From Vreelandella salicampi (GTDB taxonomy: Bacteria; Pseudomonadota; Gammaproteobacteria; Pseudomonadales; Halomonadaceae): 64,000 nucleotides of DNA. Position 1 is the first letter of the stretch. Every line of letters starts with the position of its first letter. Made by a program: the position numbers and the translations under genes. The stretch spans positions 109,276 to 173,275 of the forward strand of contig NZ_JACCDF010000009.1 in the NCBI RefSeq assembly GCF_013415105.1, written 5' to 3'. The notes under the pieces were generated by a model. The model was not told the DNA's origin, ran no database searches, and worked only from the letters and a program-made list of their open reading frames with translations. Shown one piece after another: positions 56,061 through 64,000 of this stretch.

Positions 56061-56516
56061 ATGACTAACGAGGATCAATCTGCGGTGCTGGCATTTCCTC
56101 CCGCGAAGCCCGCCACCACGGCCGCGGCTATGTATGACAAACTCTGCTACCACACGGATGCCTGGGACGTGGCGCAGGATTTGGCCAATGGTATTGCAGC
56201 TATTGTGGTGATCGATACACGCAGCTTTGAGCACTACTGTGCCGGGCATATTCCAGGGGCGATCAGCTTGCCGCATAAGGAAATGACACCAGAGCGCTTA
56301 GCAGAGCTGGATAACACCCTTGTTTATATCACTTACTGCGACGGTATTGGCTGTAACGGCTCAATCAAAGGCGCGTGGAAGCTGGCAAGTGCAGGGCTAC
56401 AGGTAAAAGAGTTATTGGGCGGGTTAGATTTTTGGCGTCGTGACCAGCATCCCATCCAAGCAGGTGAGCAGATGGGAAGCTTGGAGAGCGCGGAGACTGT
56501 GGCGTGTGGGTGTTAG
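56061..56516 (+). CDS. rhodanese-like domain protein
   Basis: A 151-residue single rhodanese domain. VIDTRSFEHYCAGHIPGAISLPHKEM is the typical CH2A/substrate half. The active loop reads YCDGIGCNGSIKGA: the catalytic cysteine is probably the first C (or the second in GCNGS), and the loop lacks the usual arginine at its end. The C-terminus ETVACGC adds two more cysteines. It may transfer sulfur or sense redox. AGGGG precedes the ATG. It follows the GNAT gene by 10 bases. Confidence 0.87.
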   Translation: MTNEDQSAVLAFPPAKPATTAAAMYDKLCYHTDAWDVAQDLANGIAAIVVIDTRSFEHYCAGHIPGAISLPHKEMTPERLAELDNTLVYITYCDGIGCNGSIKGAWKLASAGLQVKELLGGLDFWRRDQHPIQAGEQMGSLESAETVACGC

Positions 56517-56594
56517 GTGATTAAGTCCATAAAAATTAATTATGTGGCATTTACTTAATTTCAGAAAAGCACACTGACGTTACTTTTCAAATAG

Positions 56595-57149
56595 CTAACG
56601 TGGCTTTGCCTGCCCAGAATGGTACTGCTCGATTGATGTCTCTAAATGTTTTGCGTTGGCTTGAGAGCAGAGTAAGTAATCACTCTCCGGCAGCTTGCAC
56701 ACATCCACCCACTCGGCATTCACCAGCTCGGCCAGTCGCTTGGGGCTTAGGCGCACGGCGCTATTGGGCGAGCCGGCGGCGGGGAGCACTTCGTCAAAGG
56801 CGTGGAGCGATTCATCGCAGTACACCGGCAGGTCGGTGGCGAGGCCAAAGGGGCAGACACCGCCCACCGGGTGGCTGGTGAGTTCCATCACCGTCTCGGC
56901 GTCGAGCATCTTGGCCTTGCCGCCGAATGTATCGCGAATCTTGCGGTTGTCGATACGCGCGTTGCCGCTGGCGACAATCAGCAGCGGCTTTTCACCCACT
57001 CGAAACGCCAGGGTTTTGGCAATTTGACCAGGGGTCACCCCGTGGGCGTCGGCGGCGAGCTGCACCGTGGCGGTGCTGGCTTCAAGCTCCTCAATGCTTA
57101 CATCCGGTGCATGCTCGGCAAAAAACTGGCGAACGGTCTCGACGCTCAT
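56595..57149 (-). CDS. YbaK/EbsC-type aminoacyl-tRNA deacylase
   Basis: A 184-residue editing-domain protein. GQIAKTLAFRVGEKPLLIVASG includes the family lysine in IAKTL, and HPVGGVCPFGLATDLPVY is a signature block. Relatives hydrolyse mischarged Cys- or Ala-tRNA-Pro. The exact amino-acid specificity is not evident. It lies 50 bases downstream of codA, on the same strand. Confidence 0.9.
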   Translation of the reverse strand: MSVETVRQFFAEHAPDVSIEELEASTATVQLAADAHGVTPGQIAKTLAFRVGEKPLLIVASGNARIDNRKIRDTFGGKAKMLDAETVMELTSHPVGGVCPFGLATDLPVYCDESLHAFDEVLPAAGSPNSAVRLSPKRLAELVNAEWVDVCKLPESDYLLCSQANAKHLETSIEQYHSGQAKPR

Positions 57150-57199
57150 CGTGGCTCCTTTAAGTCGGCGAAATAACTAACCTAACGTGGACTTGAACA

Positions 57200-58453
57200 T
57201 TAGCCAAGCCACGGTGGCGTGGTGATCCTGGCGGGTTCGCGCTGCATGATGATCTCGCCGTGGCGTACCGAGAGTAGTACGTCGCCCTGGGTGCGCAACA
57301 CGCTGTAATCGTCCTCGCCGTCCAGCAGGTTGAAGCTGGCGGGTTTGCCCACCTCAATGCCGTAGTGCTCCTCAATATTGAGCGTGCGGGCGCTGTTATC
57401 AGTAATCAGCGAAAGTGCCTGGCTGAAGTCCTGATAGCCCATCATGTGGCAGATATGCAGGCCAAAATCCAGCGTGCGTAACAACTTGCCGTTACCCAGC
57501 GAGTACCAGGGGTCGACGATGGAATCTTCGGCAAAGCATACGTTGATGCCTGCCTCGTTGAGTTCTTTCACCCGGGTCACGCCGCGGCGTTTGGGGTAGC
57601 TGTCGAAACGCCCCTGTAGGTGGATGCTTTCGGTGGGGCAGGAGACAAAGTTGATGCCCGAGCGTTTAAGCAACAGAAACAGCTTGGAGCAGTAGGCGTT
57701 ATTGTAGGAGTGCATGGCGGTGGTATGGCTGGCGGTCACGCGGCTGCCCAGGTCGTGACGCAGTGCTTCATAAGCCAGGACTTCAAGAAACCGCGAGTTG
57801 GGGTCGTCAATTTCGTCGCAGTGTACGTCCACCAAGCGGTCGTACTTGATTGCCAGTTCTATTACCCGCTCCATGGAGGCCACGCCCAGCTCGCGGGTGT
57901 ATTCAAAGTGGGGGATGCCGCCGACCACATCGGCGCCGATCTCCAGCGCTTCTTCCAACAGTTTGTCACCGCCGGGGTAGGAGAGCAGGCCGTCTTGCGG
58001 AAAGGCGACGACCTGGATGTCGATCTTGTCTTTCAGTTCATCGCGCAGGGCGCACAGCGTTTTGATCCCCACCAGGCTAGGATCGCTGGTATCCGCGTGG
58101 GTGCGCACAAACTGAACGCCGTTACCGATCAGCAAATTAAGCGTTTTCAGCGCACGCTCGCGAATATCCGCTTCGGTAAGCATGGGCTTGCGTTCGCCCC
58201 AGCGTTCGATGCCTTCAAACAGGGTGCCGCTCTGATTCCAGTTGGGATCCCCCGCCGTCAGTGCCGCGTCCAAATGAATATGCGGCTCAACAAACGGCGC
58301 GCAGAGTAATTTGCCGCCCGCGTCGATTTGTCCTTCGCTTGCGGTTTGCGGGGCATCCTGGGCGGTAATCGCGCTGAACGTGCCATTGTCTATCTCGACG
58401 CGGTAAAGCTCGGGAAATTGGCGCAAACGGGCGTTTATGATCTGCATGCTCAT
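57200..58453 (-). CDS. codA: cytosine deaminase
   Basis: A 417-residue amidohydrolase converting cytosine to uracil; E. coli CodA has 427. Metal ligands are visible in FVEPHIHLDAAL and DVHCDEIDDPNSRF, with the HTTAMHSYNNAYCSKL block and the late aspartate in EDSIVDPWYSLGNG. Related creatinine/isocytosine deaminases share this fold. The ribosome site is weak; ATG 58453 or 58447 are both possible. No cytosine permease (codB) is adjacent. Confidence 0.93.
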   Translation of the reverse strand: MSMQIINARLRQFPELYRVEIDNGTFSAITAQDAPQTASEGQIDAGGKLLCAPFVEPHIHLDAALTAGDPNWNQSGTLFEGIERWGERKPMLTEADIRERALKTLNLLIGNGVQFVRTHADTSDPSLVGIKTLCALRDELKDKIDIQVVAFPQDGLLSYPGGDKLLEEALEIGADVVGGIPHFEYTRELGVASMERVIELAIKYDRLVDVHCDEIDDPNSRFLEVLAYEALRHDLGSRVTASHTTAMHSYNNAYCSKLFLLLKRSGINFVSCPTESIHLQGRFDSYPKRRGVTRVKELNEAGINVCFAEDSIVDPWYSLGNGKLLRTLDFGLHICHMMGYQDFSQALSLITDNSARTLNIEEHYGIEVGKPASFNLLDGEDDYSVLRTQGDVLLSVRHGEIIMQREPARITTPPWLG

Positions 58454-58572
58454 ATAAAAAAGGGGCTCACTTATTGTTTAGCGGGGGAAGGAAGCGTATC
58501 GCCAAGCGTAGCGTGATTTATGCGCAGCAGCACGCCGTAGCTGGAAAGCAGGCCCCCGTCATCTCTAAGTCG

Positions 58573-59196
58573 TTAGGGCGTGCTCTCCACCAACATACCG
58601 CGTATTAACGTTTCGACAACGCCGTTGTATTCATCCGCCAATGAATATTGCTGGGGATCCTGTAGCCAATCAAAGCAGACACCAATTAAAAAGCCATGAA
58701 ACTGACGGCGAGCACTGGCAGGGGTGAGGTCGGCACGCAAGTTGCCAGCGAGTTGAACCTGTGCAAATAGCTGCTCTACTTGGGCTTCAGCATGCTCGGA
58801 AAGCCGCGTGATCATGCAGATTTTGGGGTGGTCGTCTTCGAGTTTTTCGCAGCGGTGCAGCACGATGGTGGCGGCTCGCTGAAGCGGTAAGTCGTGGCAG
58901 ATGCCTGCCAGCGAGCGCTGAGCGATCTCACGCAAGCAGTCGATCGGCGTTGCGCCGAGGCGAAGTGCGGCGTCATCGACAATCTCATCCAGCGGGAGTC
59001 GCACCCGTTCAAGCAGCGCATCGAACAAGGCGGCTTTATCTTCAAAATGCCAATAGATCGCACCGCGGGTAACCCCCGCTGCCTGGGCAATATGCGCTAA
59101 CGTGGTGCGCGAAACGCCCTGGGCGAGAAAGGTAGACTCTGCGGCGTCGAGTATCGTTTCCCGGGTGCGTTCGGCATCGGCCTTACGACGAGACAT
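58573..59196 (-). CDS. TetR/AcrR-family repressor of the RND pump
   Basis: A 207-residue regulator. The N-terminal helix-turn-helix (RTRETILDAAESTFLAQGVSRTTLAHIAQAAGVTRGAIYWHFEDK) matches the AcrR/TtgR type; the C-terminal half is the variable ligand domain. It is divergent from the RND adaptor gene with a 38-bp palindrome between them, the classic setting for a pump repressor. Inducer unknown. Confidence 0.9.
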   Translation of the reverse strand: MSRRKADAERTRETILDAAESTFLAQGVSRTTLAHIAQAAGVTRGAIYWHFEDKAALFDALLERVRLPLDEIVDDAALRLGATPIDCLREIAQRSLAGICHDLPLQRAATIVLHRCEKLEDDHPKICMITRLSEHAEAQVEQLFAQVQLAGNLRADLTPASARRQFHGFLIGVCFDWLQDPQQYSLADEYNGVVETLIRGMLVESTP

Positions 59197-59270
59197 AGCG
59201 ATTCCTTACCTTGAAATTATACGGATTCTGGCATTTATGGCTGGCAAAGTCGCCGTTGGGTGATTATTCT

Positions 59271-59308
59271 ACACTTTCACTGACATTCATGTATGTCAGT
59301 GAAAGTGT
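59271..59308. promoter_or_regulatory. palindromic operator between tetR and the RND pump genes
   Basis: ACACTTTCACTGACAT (59271-59286), spacer TCATGT, then ATGTCAGTGAAAGTGT (59293-59308): perfect 16-bp arms. The centre ACATTCATGTATGT resembles AcrR/TtgR operators. It probably covers both divergent promoters. Confidence 0.85.
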
Positions 59309-59380
59309 CGGTTGACTCATTTCAACTCAATGCGCTTGAGTATTTTTTGTTACAACGCTGAATCCCGTAAGGAGCTCTTC

Positions 59381-60475
59381 GTGCCCGTTACCTTTATCCG
59401 TTTGCTGCCGGGCCTTATCGCCTTGTTATGGCTCGTTGGCTGTGAGCAACCCCCGGCAGCGCCCGACGATTCGGCACGACCGGTCAAATTGATGACCCTG
59501 GAAGCGGCGAATGCGTCGGCGCTGCGGCAGTTCCCGGCGCGGGTGGAAGCCACTACGCGCAGCAATTTGTCGTTTCGCATGGCGGGTGAATTGCTCGAAC
59601 TCAATGTCAGCCCCGGCCAACGGGTGAGCGAGGGCGAGGTAATTGCGCGTATTGATGACCGCAATGCGCAAAGCGAACTAGATAGCGCCCGTTCACGCTT
59701 AGAGTTAGCCAAGGCGATGTTAGAGCGCATGCGCTATACCCTGGAGCGCGGGGCGGTGAGTCAAGCCCAGTTTGATGAGGCAGAGAGTGAATGGCGGGCG
59801 GCCCGCGCTACTTTTGAGCAAGCCCAAGAGCAGGTCACCCATACGCAGCTTCGCGCGCCCTACGACGGTGTGATTGCCCAGGTTCCGGTGGATAACCGCC
59901 AGATTGTCCAAGTGCAGCAAACCGTCGCGGTTATCCAGCAACCGGGGCAGTTAGACGTGGTGTTTCACCTGCCCGAGCAGATCGTTCAGCGCATGCCGCG
60001 CAACAACGGCAAGCCCTTCGGCGACGCCTTGGCGTTTGAAGTGCGCTTTGGCGGAAGCAATACCCCCTACCTTGCCCAACTTGCGTCTTACACCACTCAA
60101 GCCAGCGCGCAGAGCCTGGCCTACGAAATCACGCTGACGCTTCCCCAGCCTGACGACATCACGCTACTCGATGGTATGAGCGCCAATGTGCGCCTGGATT
60201 TGAGTGCGTTGCAGTCCGATGCGACTCAGCCAGCATGGCACCTCCCACCAGAGGCGGTGAGCTACGCCGGCGATGACCCCGACCAGGCCCGGGTATGGCG
60301 CTATGATGATGCAGACCACCTTGAGGCAGTGCCGGTAGACGTTGGGCCACTAACATCAAACGGCCTGCAGGTAAGCGGTGACCTGTCAGCGGGAGATCGC
60401 ATCGTGGCCGCCGGTGCTCACCGCCTAACCGCAGACACCCAAGTCACCCCGTGGGAAAAAGAGCAGGGGCTTTAA
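59381..60475 (+). CDS. RND efflux periplasmic adaptor lipoprotein
   Basis: A 364-residue membrane-fusion protein. The start is GTG at 59381, six bases after TAAGGAG. A signal peptide ending LLWLVGC gives a lipidated cysteine. A lipoyl half (SPGQRVSEGEVIARID), a coiled-coil hairpin (about 95-150) and a second lipoyl half (THTQLRAPYDGVIAQVPV) follow, then beta-barrel domains. It links the RND pump to an outer-membrane channel, which is not encoded here. It ends one base before the permease gene. Confidence 0.93.
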   Translation: MPVTFIRLLPGLIALLWLVGCEQPPAAPDDSARPVKLMTLEAANASALRQFPARVEATTRSNLSFRMAGELLELNVSPGQRVSEGEVIARIDDRNAQSELDSARSRLELAKAMLERMRYTLERGAVSQAQFDEAESEWRAARATFEQAQEQVTHTQLRAPYDGVIAQVPVDNRQIVQVQQTVAVIQQPGQLDVVFHLPEQIVQRMPRNNGKPFGDALAFEVRFGGSNTPYLAQLASYTTQASAQSLAYEITLTLPQPDDITLLDGMSANVRLDLSALQSDATQPAWHLPPEAVSYAGDDPDQARVWRYDDADHLEAVPVDVGPLTSNGLQVSGDLSAGDRIVAAGAHRLTADTQVTPWEKEQGL

Positions 60476-60476
60476 T

Positions 60477-63400
60477 ATGGTCGACTACTTTTTACGTCAC
60501 CGGGCGGCCAGCTATTTAATGACGGTGGTGCTGCTCGCGGGTGGTGCGCTGGCATTTCTGGGCATGGGGCAGTTGGAGTTCCCCGAGTTCACCATCCGTA
60601 ACGCCCTGATCACCACCCAATACCCTGGCGCGACGCCGGAAGAGGTGGAGCAGGAAGTCACCTCGACACTGGAAGAGTCGATCCAGGAGATGTCGTCGAT
60701 CAAACGCGTCAGCTCGGTGAGCTCCGACGGCCTCTCGCAGATTACCGTCGAGCTTGAAAGCACGGTGCAAAACGAAGAGCTGGAGCAGCTATGGGATTCG
60801 CTGCGCCGCAAGGTCGAGGATGCCCAGGCAGCGCTTCCCCCGGGGGCCAGGCAGTCGCGCATTAACGACGACTTCGGCGATGTGTTTGGCTTCATGGTCA
60901 ACCTGACCGGCGAAGGCTACTCCATGCCCGACCTGGCCGACCATGCTGATTTCCTCAAGCGTGAGCTGGCGCTGGTCGAAGGTGTCGAGAAGGTGTCGCT
61001 GGGCGGCGAGCATCCAGAGCGCATTTATATCGAGGTAGACCGTGAGCGCCTGCGTGCGCTGAATATTCCGCTTACCCGGTTGCAACAGCTGCTCGACACG
61101 CAAAATGCGGTGGCCGACTCAGGGCACCTTAAACAGGATGGTCGTCGTTTTCGGATTACGCCTACCGGCAGCGCGGCGAATATTGATGACCTGCGCGCGC
61201 TAATTGTCAGCGAAGGCGATGGCGAGTTAGTGCGGCTGAGCGACATTGCCAATGTAAGTCGTGAACTGGCGGAGCAACCCCAGCAGCTCTACCGCGATAT
61301 GGGCAGACCAGCGATCTCGCTGGGCATTTCCTTTGAAAGCGGCGTTAACGTGGTCGAGGTCGGCGAACGGCTGCAACAGCGCTTGGTGGAGCTGGAAACT
61401 CGCACGCCGCTGGGCATGGAGCTGAACGTGGTCTACGACCAGCCTCAGGTGGTCGATGAGGCAGTATCGGGCTTTTTGGTCAGCTTGATACAGGCGGTGG
61501 CCATCGTGATCGTGGTGCTGATGCTGTTCATGGGCTGGCGCAGCGGCCTGTTGATGGGCTTCATCTTGCTGATCACCATCATCGGAACCTTTATGCTGAT
61601 GCGTATCCACGGCCTGCAGCTGGAAAAAATCTCGCTGGGGGCGCTCATCATCGCCCTCGGCATGCTGGTGGATAACGCCATTGTGGTGACCGAAGGCATG
61701 CTGGTGGGCTTAAAACGCGGCAACACGATTCGCGACTCGGCCCACCAGGTGATCCGCCAAAACGCCTGGCCGTTGCTGGCGGCCACGCTGATTGCGATTG
61801 CGGCCTTTGCGCCCATTGGTCTATCGCCGGATACCACCGGTGAGTTTATCGGCTCGCTGTTTTTTGTGCTGCTCTACTCGTTGCTGCTGAGCTGGATTAC
61901 TGCGCTGACGCTCACCCCCTTCTACTTCAAGCTGTTTTTCCGCAACGTCGCCCCCGGTGATGGTCAGGATGACCCCTATAAAGGCAGCGTGTACCGCGCT
62001 TTTAGCCGCGTCATTATTACCGGCATTCGTTGGCGCTGGGTCACGCTGGTGCTGGTCGCGGCGATATTAGCGAGCGCAGTGGTCGGCTTTGGCTCGGTCA
62101 AAAATGCCTTTTTTCCGGCGTCGAACACACCGATCTTTTTTGTCGATTACCGCACGCCGGAAGGCACGGATATTCTCGAAACCCAGCGCCGGGTTAGCGA
62201 GCTGGAAGACACCGTCATGCAGATGGAAGGCGTTCGCCATTTGACCACCACGGTGGGCGGTGGCGCGCAACGCTTTACCCTGACCTATTCGCCCGAAGAC
62301 CGCTACGCGAGCTATGCGCAACTGATAGTCGAAACCGACGATAAAGCCACTCAGCGTGCACGCATGGCCGAGGTTGAGAAGGTGCTGGAGCGCGACCACA
62401 GCGATATCGACTATAAAATCGCCCCGCTGGAAGTCGGTCCCGCACCCAAAGCCAAGTTGGAGGCGCGCTTTTACGGCAGCGACCCCGAGGTGCTGCGCCA
62501 GTTGGGCGACAAGGTTGAAGCCATGTTCCGCGCTACGCCGCACATGACCAGCGTGCGCACTAGCTGGCGTAACCGCGTGCAGGTGATTGAACCGATATTT
62601 ATGGAAGACACTGCGCGGCGGCTGGGCGTCACCCGCGAAGACCTGGCCGCCACGCTTGCCTTGAGTACCAGCGGCAGTCAGGTGGGCGTTTACCGCGATG
62701 GCAGCGACTTGATTCCCATGGTGGCGCGGGCGATTCCTGAGCAACGCCACGACGCGGATAACCTTGGCTCGCTCAACGTATGGAGCCAGGAACTAGGGCG
62801 CTATATCACCGCTGACCAGGTGATCAGCGATATCACGACCCAGGTAGCCGACCCGCTGATCAAGCGCCGTAACCGGGAACGTATGCTAGCGGTATATGGC
62901 GAACCGCACCCGTTAAGCGGCGTAACGGCGGCGAGCGTACTGGCCGAGATTCGTCCGGAGGTGGAAGCGTTGGATCTACCACCGGGGTACCGGTTGGAGT
63001 GGGGCGGCGAGTATGAAACCGCTGGCGAGGCGCAAAGTGGATTGTTCTCCTCGCTGCCGCTGGGGCTGGTGATGATGTTCATTATCACCGTGGTGCTGTT
63101 CAACAACTTCCGCCAGCCGCTGGCCATTTGGTCATTGGTGCCGTTGACGATTATCGGCGTGGTGGGTGCGCTGCTGCTGACCGGCTTGCCGTTCTCGTTT
63201 ATGGCGCTGCTGGGTACGCTGAGCTTGATCGGCATGGTGATCAAGAACGCCATCGTGCTGGTGGAGGAAATCAACGTGCAGCTGCCGCTGCATCAGGATC
63301 GCTACCACGCGGTGGTGCGAGCGGCCGTCAGCCGGGTGCGCCCGGTCGCCATGGCTGCCTTGACCACCATGCTGGGCATGATCCCGCTGATCAGCGATGC

Positions 63401-63524
63401 GTTCTTCGCCAGCATGGCGGTGGCGCTGATCGGTGGTCTTGGCGTCGCCACCCTGTTAACCCTGGTGGTGTTGCCGGTGGTTTACTGCGTGCTCTACCGG
63501 ATTAAGATTCACGCGGATAAATAA
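60477..63524 (+). CDS. RND-family efflux permease
   Basis: A 1015-residue inner-membrane proton antiporter with twelve predicted helices and two large periplasmic loops. FPEFTIRNALITTQYPGATPEEVEQEV opens the first porter domain. TM4 has GMLVDNAIVV with D399 followed by N400, where AcrB has two aspartates; DN is usual in more distant RND subfamilies. The second half shows IGMVIKNAIVLVEEIN. Substrates unknown; drugs, solvents or bile-like amphiphiles are family guesses. It is translated with the adaptor (one-base gap). Confidence 0.94.
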   Translation: MVDYFLRHRAASYLMTVVLLAGGALAFLGMGQLEFPEFTIRNALITTQYPGATPEEVEQEVTSTLEESIQEMSSIKRVSSVSSDGLSQITVELESTVQNEELEQLWDSLRRKVEDAQAALPPGARQSRINDDFGDVFGFMVNLTGEGYSMPDLADHADFLKRELALVEGVEKVSLGGEHPERIYIEVDRERLRALNIPLTRLQQLLDTQNAVADSGHLKQDGRRFRITPTGSAANIDDLRALIVSEGDGELVRLSDIANVSRELAEQPQQLYRDMGRPAISLGISFESGVNVVEVGERLQQRLVELETRTPLGMELNVVYDQPQVVDEAVSGFLVSLIQAVAIVIVVLMLFMGWRSGLLMGFILLITIIGTFMLMRIHGLQLEKISLGALIIALGMLVDNAIVVTEGMLVGLKRGNTIRDSAHQVIRQNAWPLLAATLIAIAAFAPIGLSPDTTGEFIGSLFFVLLYSLLLSWITALTLTPFYFKLFFRNVAPGDGQDDPYKGSVYRAFSRVIITGIRWRWVTLVLVAAILASAVVGFGSVKNAFFPASNTPIFFVDYRTPEGTDILETQRRVSELEDTVMQMEGVRHLTTTVGGGAQRFTLTYSPEDRYASYAQLIVETDDKATQRARMAEVEKVLERDHSDIDYKIAPLEVGPAPKAKLEARFYGSDPEVLRQLGDKVEAMFRATPHMTSVRTSWRNRVQVIEPIFMEDTARRLGVTREDLAATLALSTSGSQVGVYRDGSDLIPMVARAIPEQRHDADNLGSLNVWSQELGRYITADQVISDITTQVADPLIKRRNRERMLAVYGEPHPLSGVTAASVLAEIRPEVEALDLPPGYRLEWGGEYETAGEAQSGLFSSLPLGLVMMFIITVVLFNNFRQPLAIWSLVPLTIIGVVGALLLTGLPFSFMALLGTLSLIGMVIKNAIVLVEEINVQLPLHQDRYHAVVRAAVSRVRPVAMAALTTMLGMIPLISDAFFASMAVALIGGLGVATLLTLVVLPVVYCVLYRIKIHADK

Positions 63525-63568
63525 CCCCGAGCTATCCCTTTCATCCCTCCCCGTAAGTTATCCATGCA

Positions 63569-63607
63569 CACTACTCCTGCGCTTAAAGGCTAAGCGCAGG
63601 AGTAGTG
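63569..63607. repeat. perfect 17-bp inverted repeat after the RND operon
   Basis: CACTACTCCTGCGCTTA, loop AAGGC, TAAGCGCAGGAGTAGTG. No T-run follows, so it is either a factor-assisted terminator or a REP-like element. It is 45 bases after the pump stop. The rest of 63525-63740 is AT-rich and has no ORF. Confidence 0.8.
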
Positions 63608-63740
63608 CAGCGTAAGAGATGGTTGCACCAAGAGGTCAAAAGATAAAACGCTAGTTTTAAAGGTGGGTTTTTATGTTTTGTTGTTTAAGTAATTGTTTTA
63701 TATAGACTTTTATTTTTTATAAATTATTTCCATATAATCC

Positions 63741-63767
63741 TAAAGTATATTCCTCTAAGGCCGATAT
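63741..63767 (+). promoter_or_regulatory. sigma-28 (FliA) promoter of the chemotaxis receptor gene
   Basis: TAAAGTAT, 11 bases, GCCGATAT, against the consensus TAAAGTTT-N11-GCCGATAA: 14 of 16 positions agree with exact spacing. Transcription should start near 63774, about 110 bases before the ATG. Confidence 0.85.
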
Positions 63768-63884
63768 ATATTGTTCTGGAAAATATCGGTAAATTTAAGT
63801 TTGTCTAAAGTCGCTGGGCTGTCTCTAGCTAGATTACGTAAATTGCCAATAGATAATGGATATAGCCTGGAGGCATTCCGCACT

Positions 63885-64000
63885 ATGAACCGTGTACTTA
63901 GTAATATCTCAGTCAAAATGGGGTTAACCCTTGTTCTAGCCATTTTCTCATTATTAATCATCATTATAGCGTTTCTTGGTTATCAGTCGGGAAAAGTAGC
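63885..64000 (+). CDS. methyl-accepting chemotaxis protein (partial, N-terminus only)
   Basis: The ATG at 63885, with GGAGG at 63869-63873, opens a frame still open at the window end (about 38 residues). It begins MNRVLSNISVKMG followed by a long hydrophobic helix LTLVLAIFSLLIIIIAFLGY, as in Tar/Tsr-type receptors that have a first transmembrane helix before the periplasmic ligand domain. The sigma-28 promoter upstream supports a motility/chemotaxis role. Ligand unknown. Confidence 0.82.
   Translation, partial: MNRVLSNISVKMGLTLVLAIFSLLIIIIAFLGYQSGKV

Noticed and set aside
57620..58309. 229-codon open frame antisense to codA
   Set aside because: Fully inside codA, repetitive Gly/Ala/His composition, no ribosome site.
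59349..59356. GTTGTAAC (minus strand), resembling a Ter core
   Set aside because: An eight-base match is expected about twice by chance in both strands of 64 kb, flanks do not fit the E. coli Ter consensus, and it is not near the tus-like gene.

Overview
The window looks like a chromosomal segment of a halophilic gammaproteobacterium of the Halomonadaceae (Halomonas or Vreelandella-like). The inference rests on gene content and order: a gyrA-serC-pheA-(tyrA/aroA fusion)-cmk-rpsA block of Pseudomonas/Halomonas type, an MvaT-type H-NS analogue, a metG-rsxABCDGE-nth block, pilBCD linked to coaE-yacG, an ectoine synthase gene, and fairly GC-rich coding with acidic proteins. I see no rRNA, tRNA, CRISPR array, prophage or insertion sequence. 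Both ends cut genes: a histidine kinase on the left and a chemotaxis receptor on the right.

Layout. 1-5.4 kb (minus): a signalling operon of a CheY-like receiver, a membrane PAS/degenerate-kinase/DEDDh-exonuclease fusion, a tiny membrane protein and a large sodium/solute-symporter-type histidine kinase that continues past base 1. 5.6-6.7 kb: a queuosine-mannosyltransferase-like glycosyltransferase. 6.7-14.7 kb (minus): metG, the six-subunit Rsx/Rnf electron-transport complex and nth. 14.8-17.4 kb: an unknown 93-aa protein, an acyltransferase and rdgC. 17.6-27.9 kb (plus): thioesterase, gyrA, then serine and aromatic amino-acid synthesis genes that overlap or abut, cmk and rpsA. 28-31.4 kb: mvaT behind a region rich in inverted repeats, an AraC/GyrI-like regulator, an unknown 118-aa gene and a Tus-like terminus-binding protein. 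31.4-38 kb: yacG, coaE and pilDCB (minus), facing pilA, a CigR-like periplasmic protein and a second pilin-like protein.

38-47 kb is the most accessory-looking part: a lone MNT nucleotidyltransferase beside a REP-like inverted repeat, an inositol-monophosphatase-family protein, an ABC exporter, a 38-aa cysteine-rich micro-ORF, an ATP-grasp ligase, an ectoine synthase gene without ectA/ectB, a patatin-like lipase, an omega-amino-acid aminotransferase with a regulator-like remnant directly after its stop, and a Nudix hydrolase. The ATP-grasp/EctC/patatin/aminotransferase group is my best candidate for an undescribed small-molecule (possibly osmolyte) system, but the link is inference from proximity only.

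47-64 kb holds small metabolic and regulatory modules: a histidine phosphatase, a class I aldolase, PhzF and DUF1127 divergent from a MocR regulator with four ATACAG-type boxes, a methyltransferase, Tag, phosphatidylcholine synthase, a second MocR divergent from GNAT and rhodanese genes, a YbaK-like deacylase, cytosine deaminase, and a TetR-controlled RND efflux pump with a clear palindromic operator. The window closes with a near-consensus sigma-28 promoter in front of a truncated chemotaxis receptor gene.

All calls come from reading the sequence and translations by eye; no database search was run.
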